This document shows positions 59,440 through 64,000 of a DNA stretch of 64,000 nucleotides, one piece after another (position 1 is the stretch's first letter; every line of letters begins with the position of its first letter). The translations under genes were made by a program, and so were the position numbers. The DNA comes from Paulinella micropora. Taxonomy: Eukaryota > Cercozoa > Imbricatea > Euglyphida. Under the pieces are notes generated by a model. That model had not been told where the DNA came from, ran no database searches, and saw only the letters and a list, made by a program, of their open reading frames with translations. The DNA lies in assembly GCA_009731375.1 (NCBI GenBank), contig BJOX01000163.1, forward strand, positions 428,457-492,456. Reading direction: 5' to 3'.

Positions 59440-59445
59440 TCATTG
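59430..59445 (-). promoter_or_regulatory. UGA-CUA-G stop-codon readthrough context between Gag and Pol
   Basis: On the coding (minus) strand the junction reads CAA TGA CTA GAG. UGA followed by CUAG is the best-known high-efficiency readthrough context in eukaryotes. Gag and Pol are in the same frame with no other stop. Confidence 0.65.
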
Positions 59446-62088
59446 GACTACCTCAAATCTGTTACCTGAGTCGGCATCAGTGTCGGTAGTGGTTGCGCCT
59501 GATGTCGCATAGGCCTGTGGTGCTGAGGAACTCGAGCTTGAGCTCGAGCCGTCTGCCCAGCCCCCATCTCTGTGGTACGGGCGCTCTGCGCTGCCGTATC
59601 CACCTCGGCCAACCCATCTTCCTCCTCCTCTACCTTGAAATACACCTCTTCCTCCTCCTCTTCTCACAAATCCTCTCTCCCCCCCGCGAGTGTATGTGCC
59701 TCGTGCGAAAGGGGCTCCTCCTCCTCGATTGATTCCTCTCCCTCCTCCTCTTCCTCGTGTTCCACCTCTTCCTCTACTTGCGGCTTCTATGGCTGCCGTC
59801 TTCTGATCATCTCTAGCGAAAAGAGAATTGATCGCGTCAGCTAGTTCGTGGTCATGGTCCGCGACATCCTGTAATTTCCACCCCTGATCCTTGCGCAGTC
59901 GGCGCAGAACGGCGACGGTGTTGGTTTCGTCCGACCGTACGTTCTTGAGGAGTGTGTTTCGGATGCGGGTGTCCTCGACATCGTGGTTGTACGGGCATTT
60001 CTTATTTGTGTGTTTGAAGCATTGTGCCCGTGCCCACCAACGAATACAAGGTGTGTTAGCTTCACGACTGTTCTCTCTTGGTCGCTTTCCTAGAGATCGT
60101 TGCTTATGTGCGGCTTGCGGTTGAGCAGAAGCCGATGCAGAACCGATCAAGGATGCTGTCTGGCTGTCGAGCCTCTGACAAGCGGTCATTACTTCGGTCC
60201 ACAACATTTTTGGGCTCACGGCCTTAGTCGTGGCCTCAAAGTCGCTCATCTCCAAAATCTTGCCTTGTCGAAGGTTTTGCAAAAAAAAGTGCTTTACCTT
60301 GTCGAAGGTTTTGCAGTCTTGCATGAGCAGTGTGAGCTTATTTTTGTTGTAGACGTGCAAAGCACTGAGGAAATATAGGAGTATGGCTTTGTGGTTATAA
60401 AAGAGAGTGTACTGGGTGCCCCCATTTGTTAAGACAGATGCAAGCTGAGTGACAGACTGCAACTGCTCCGATACTAAGTCGAAAATTTCAAACCCAATCA
60501 ATGTGCCAGTGCACAAGTGTTGGTATCCACTTGCCTTAAAGTATCGAATGAGGGCAGCAATGGCCAGAGTACAACTCATCTCTGCATGTCCACCTTTCCT
60601 TGCTAGCTCCTCCTCTCCTTTGTACTTCTCGTAAGTTATACGATCAAAACCAGCTCCAAGGAGGGATCGATCACAGAGATGTTCTAGGATTTCATACTCC
60701 TGCTCCACCTCACACTGGTTTTGCTGGAAGCATCTGTCCATCTCATTGAACTTAGTCATGAGGGTCTTCTCTGTGTCAGCCTCATTGGCAGTGATAGCAT
60801 AGAGCTTAAGGCCCCCTCCCCCAATTTTGATTTTAGCTAGGGCTGCCTGCAGCGCCTGCTTTTTCTTCTGGGAGTCAGTCAAGTTAATTACTGTCCCTCC
60901 CCCTTGGGGTCCTCCTCCTGTGGGTCCTCCTCCTGCTTTCTTGGGAGCTGGGTTAGATGTGGTAGGTGGAGCCGTTGGCTGTGGAGCCACCCGTGCTACT
61001 GCCATTGCCACAGCTATCTTCTCCTTCTGCTCCTTCTCCTCTTTCTGTCTCGTCTCTTCTTCTTTCACCTGTCGTGCTAGATGAGTCACGAACTGTGCAA
61101 GCCCTGTGGCACTAGAGAGGAAGTGTGCCTTTTCTCTCATGGAAGACTTATCAGCTCTGTTATTATTTGGGATTGTTGTGAGAGGGCCTTTAATGAGAGT
61201 GTGATTCTTCGTGTGGGCCCATTGTTTCCATGTTGGTTTTTGCTCCTTCCCCTCAAAGAGGCCCTTATGGAGTTGTGTGAGGCGTTCAAGCACCTGACAA
61301 GACTGGTCAACCTCCTCGTAAACAGGATGTTGCCTTGTGTTGTCTTTCAGTGCTTTGTACATTTCGTTGTAAGCCCGTGTGAAGGCAGTTACAAAAGCCT
61401 CAAGGGCAAACTCAATGCCACTTTGGTTTCTACCTTCGAACTTTTTACTTAGATTCTTGATATCAGTGGGGACACCACAGACAGACAGCCATGCTGCAGT
61501 TGTGCGTTTATTTTTCCACTGTATGTTTGTGCGTTCATAAAATTCCGCAACGAGCACAGCAGCATAGAGTGTTGCAGACATGTCGTATATGTCGCACAGT
61601 GTAAGAGTGTCGCCATACTTGATATCCTGCAATGGCACTCTTTCGTGCTCAAACCTCACTTTGTTGAAGAGAGGCTTCGCAAGGCCGGGAATTTCGATCA
61701 GGAGGTTGCTTTGACCTTGTCCTGGTCTATTCCTTTTCTCGTAAGGAATGTAGATGTGTGTTTTATAATAGGTTGGGTAGTTAAGGAAGAAGGACTCTTC
61801 ATCATCATATGTAGCCAACTGTTCCCATGTATTTGGGATATTCTGGCCAACATCCTCCATCTCTCTCTCTGCCTCTGTCAATGGAGATCCTCCAGTCTGA
61901 CCTGCACTCGCTTCTTGTGCATTACCCCCCCCTGTCGACTCTACATCGGCTGTATACGTATACTCCTCTCTCTCCTCTCCATCTCTATCCCCCCTCTCTT
62001 CTGAGTACTGAGTCTCCTGCTCCTCTCCTCCCTCACTAGGACCATAATCAGTTGGTGTCACACCAGCCTGCTCATTCTCGTCTTCCAT
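59440..62088 (-). CDS. retroelement Gag with CCCH finger and RGG tail
   Basis: 882 residues from ATG 62088 to TGA 59440, fully open. Acidic N-terminus (GGEEQETQYSEERGDRDGEE), a long helical capsid-like core (IKYGDTLTLCDIYDMSATLY; FALEAFVTAFTRAYNEMYKA), a charged QKEEKEQKEK linker, a second globular part, then CIRWWARAQCFKHTNKKCPY-NH (a C-x8-C-x6-C-x3-H-type zinc finger). A glycine/arginine-rich tail follows (GRGGTRGRGGGRGINRGGG) that should bind RNA. Ends EVVQ then TGA-CTA-G. The intact length indicates a younger insertion than the surrounding decayed genes. Confidence 0.75.
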   Translation of the reverse strand: MEDENEQAGVTPTDYGPSEGGEEQETQYSEERGDRDGEEREEYTYTADVESTGGGNAQEASAGQTGGSPLTEAEREMEDVGQNIPNTWEQLATYDDEESFFLNYPTYYKTHIYIPYEKRNRPGQGQSNLLIEIPGLAKPLFNKVRFEHERVPLQDIKYGDTLTLCDIYDMSATLYAAVLVAEFYERTNIQWKNKRTTAAWLSVCGVPTDIKNLSKKFEGRNQSGIEFALEAFVTAFTRAYNEMYKALKDNTRQHPVYEEVDQSCQVLERLTQLHKGLFEGKEQKPTWKQWAHTKNHTLIKGPLTTIPNNNRADKSSMREKAHFLSSATGLAQFVTHLARQVKEEETRQKEEKEQKEKIAVAMAVARVAPQPTAPPTTSNPAPKKAGGGPTGGGPQGGGTVINLTDSQKKKQALQAALAKIKIGGGGLKLYAITANEADTEKTLMTKFNEMDRCFQQNQCEVEQEYEILEHLCDRSLLGAGFDRITYEKYKGEEELARKGGHAEMSCTLAIAALIRYFKASGYQHLCTGTLIGFEIFDLVSEQLQSVTQLASVLTNGGTQYTLFYNHKAILLYFLSALHVYNKNKLTLLMQDCKTFDKVKHFFLQNLRQGKILEMSDFEATTKAVSPKMLWTEVMTACQRLDSQTASLIGSASASAQPQAAHKQRSLGKRPRENSREANTPCIRWWARAQCFKHTNKKCPYNHDVEDTRIRNTLLKNVRSDETNTVAVLRRLRKDQGWKLQDVADHDHELADAINSLFARDDQKTAAIEAASRGRGGTRGRGGGRGINRGGGAPFARGTYTRGGERGFVRRGGGRGVFQGRGGGRWVGRGGYGSAERPYHRDGGWADGSSSSSSSSAPQAYATSGATTTDTDADSGNRFEVVQ

Positions 62089-63359
62089 CTTATGTTATGA
62101 GAGTCACGTCTGCTTTTTTTTTTTTCTTTTTTTCCTCTGTTATTCTTATCACTCTATGCAACCTTCTTCTCCTTCTTCCTTTTCTCTGTTGAAATAGTTA
62201 TGGGGCGTCAGGCCCTACACAGAGATAACGATAGTTTGGTCAAAAGAGCTGTTTTGTAGAAGTCAGTCTGTCGTCGGACAGTGCTTCGATATTTGTCTTG
62301 CTCTTGTGTGAGAGATGTGTAATCTCCTCTGGTTTCTGCAGAGAAAATGCAAGGAAAATGGTTCAGAACAGAGAGTGGGAGTGCTTTGCTCGTTTTTCCT
62401 CTGTCTGTGTGTTTGTCTGATGTTTGTTTCGCACTTGTCCTACTTGGCTTTATGCAAGCAGCAAGAGGGAGTGGAGTAGGTGTGGTCTGGTGTCTTGTAG
62501 AAGAGCACACAGAAGCCAAATGTGCACAAGGGCTAAAGGTTATGCCAGCTTGTGACAAATTGATTGCTTGTTTGTAAGTTTTTTGTTTGAGGATGAGTAG
62601 GAGTGTTTGTTTTCGTCTGATGTCTGTGCGACAGATCAGCGAAAAATAAATTTGTGCTTATCTGATGTCTGTACGACAGATCAGAAAAGAAATCAGCCTT
62701 TAGCTATGGACTCCAAATGTACTATCCCCAACGATAGCTCAATGGAAGAGTAAGTCGGTAATATAACCAAACACAGTCCTCAAAAAAGAGAATGATGTCT
62801 CGTTATATTAGCTCAGAGACGCAAAGACAAAAAGCCGCCAAAAGACCAGGATCAAAATTTCAGACGTGTCCGGCCAGACGAAATCTATAAATAAGTTTTT
62901 TACCGGATGATTCGGGGGGTGATGTCCACAGGTCAGATTAAGAATTAGCATGCAAAATAAGGATCATAGCCTGACTCAGTGAGTTACCGTTTAAAATTCG
63001 AATTTCAAAATATACAAAAAACAATTGAAATAATTTAATTTTAGAATCTGAATCATGGGCCGGCAACAGAACAGTTTTAGATTAATAAAAGTGTTTGTGT
63101 GTAGTAGTAATAATATTACTAGTATGAATATATACAAAATCTCGGTTCGGGAAGCTCATAACTTTAATAACTTGTGACCTTTGAAGCTTTGTAATAGCTT
63201 TTATTACTGAATATCAAAATGACTTCACGTCACAGTAACTGACTTGAACCTTATTCAAGGCAAGCAGTGCAAATAGGCCTTCAACATAGATTTTGGGTCG
63301 GGTGATAGCGACAGCAAAAGCATGAACAATTTTTGTCAAAAAGCCTTCGATCCTCCTCC
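62089..63359. other. non-coding upstream flank of the retroelement
   Basis: No supported gene; a minus ORF at 62208-62558 lacks domain features. Could contain the element's 5' LTR/UTR, but the matching 3' copy is lost, so it cannot be delimited. From 62700 the sequence is AT-rich. Confidence 0.5.
62617..62684 (+). repeat. two 23-bp palindromic repeats
   Basis: CTGATGTCTGTGCGACAGAT-CAG at 62617-62639 and the same with one change at 62662-62684. Each is an imperfect palindrome (CTGAT.TGTC.../GACAGATCAG). Confidence 0.8.
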
Positions 63360-63930
63360 TGAATATGAAAAATGAATATGAAAAATAAATATGAAAAATG
63401 AATCATGAAAAATGAATATGAAAAATGAATATGAAAAATAAATATGAAAAATGAATATGAAAAATGAATATGAAAAATGAATGTCACGAAAAATAAATAT
63501 AAAAAATGAATATGAACATTGAATATGAAAAATAAGTATAAATGTTAAATATGAACAATAAATATCAATATGAAAAATAAATATGAAAAATGAATATGAA
63601 AAATGAACTTATGAAAAATGAATATGAAATATGAAAAATGAATATGAAAAATAAATATGAAAAATGAATGTGAAAAATGAATGTGAAAAATGAATATGAA
63701 AAATGAATATGAAAAATGAATATGAAAAATGAATGTGAAAAATGAATATGAAAATGAATATGAAAAATGAATATGAAAAATGAATATGAAAAATGAATAT
63801 GAAAAATGAATATAAAAAATGAATGTGAAAAATAAATATAAAAAATAAATATGAAAAATGAATGTGAAAAATAAATATGAAAAATGAATATGAAAAATAA
63901 ATATGAATAATAAATATGAAAAATGAATAT
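63360..63930. repeat. 13-bp minisatellite (GAATATGAAAAAT)n
   Basis: More than 40 degenerate units with GAATGTGAAAAAT and AAATATGAAAAAT variants. The Phe/Ile/His minus ORFs are artefacts. Confidence 0.95.
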
Positions 63931-64000
63931 CATCGGCCCCCCTTTGATGAAAGCCTTGGAAGGAAAAGTGACACGCCGGTCACTCAGGCTCAAAACTGGA
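63931..64000. other. window end, no feature seen
   Basis: Unique sequence after the minisatellite; too short to classify. Confidence 0.5.

Larger units (their letters stand above)
57376..62088 (-). mobile_element. retroelement (Gag, protease, start of RT), 3'-truncated
   Basis: Minus-strand element with Gag (59440-62088), a Pol frame (57490-59439) and an RT beginning (57376-57489). All are in one reading frame, interrupted only by TGA at 59440-59442 and TAA at 57490-57492. The RT, RNase H and integrase portions and the 3' end are missing: the sequence breaks at about 57376 at the edge of the GC-rich island. No LTR could be recognised upstream. Confidence 0.75.

Noticed and set aside
62740-62800. 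AGCTCAATGGAAGAG, resembling a tRNA D-arm
   Set aside because: No acceptor, anticodon or T-arm pairing and no B-box could be fitted.

Overview
The window is eukaryotic nuclear DNA, probably from a unicellular protist or alga; I cannot name the species. The reasons are a spliced gene with GT..AG mini-exons, AATAAA-type 3' ends, abundant microsatellites, a retroelement and several layers of integrated virus-like DNA. About twenty N-runs interrupt the assembly, most of them beside long poly-G/poly-C or other low-complexity tracts. Many genes carry 1-bp frameshifts. Two long retroelement ORFs in the same window are open, so much of the damage is probably real decay and not only base-calling error.

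Layout. 1-2.3 kb: the 3' part of a spliced host gene whose introns are almost pure CTTA tetranucleotide repeat and whose 45-nt exons are tandem duplicates. 2.5-5.2 kb: a decayed, membrane-anchored protein of unknown family. 5.2-7.5 kb: non-coding DNA with direct and tandem repeats. 7.57-21.56 kb: an AT-rich endogenous Polinton-like virus / virophage-like element (PLV). It encodes a chaperone-tipped fibre, packaging ATPase, adenain-like protease, minor and major capsid proteins, a second structural protein, an ExoX-C-like protein, a lipase, a protein-primed-type family B DNA polymerase, a small basic protein and a HIRAN protein. 21.56-22.3 kb: a purine microsatellite.

22.3-57.4 kb is a different, mostly GC-rich, apparently intron-poor island. 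Its genes are of types often expanded in giant DNA viruses and some protists: Sel1 repeats, LRR, F-box-like, MYND finger, BTB-like, coiled-coil membrane proteins and a head-to-head pair of large PKD/DUF285 (BspA-like) secreted proteins. It is packed with dispersed repeats: an element with terminal inverted repeats, a 3'-UTR-like tandem unit, a foldback element with inverted minisatellites, and nested hairpins. Inside it, at 38.69-41.26 kb, is a second, inverted fragment of a related PLV that keeps three genes in the same order as the first copy. 57.4-62.1 kb: a minus-strand retroelement (Gag, then protease and the start of RT), cut off within RT at the island edge. Its Gag and Pol are in one frame, separated by a single UGA in the context UGA-CUA-G. 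62.1-64 kb: non-coding DNA ending in a 13-bp minisatellite.

The PLV genes form a recognisable virion-assembly and replication set, but frameshifts in the polymerase, protease, capsid and fibre genes make it unlikely to be autonomous as assembled. The most unusual signals are the UGA-CUA-G junction, TGA codons at probable Trp positions in PLV capsid and ATPase genes, the duplicated mini-exons in microsatellite introns, a small cysteine-rich protein conserved in both PLV copies, and the nested hairpin elements.
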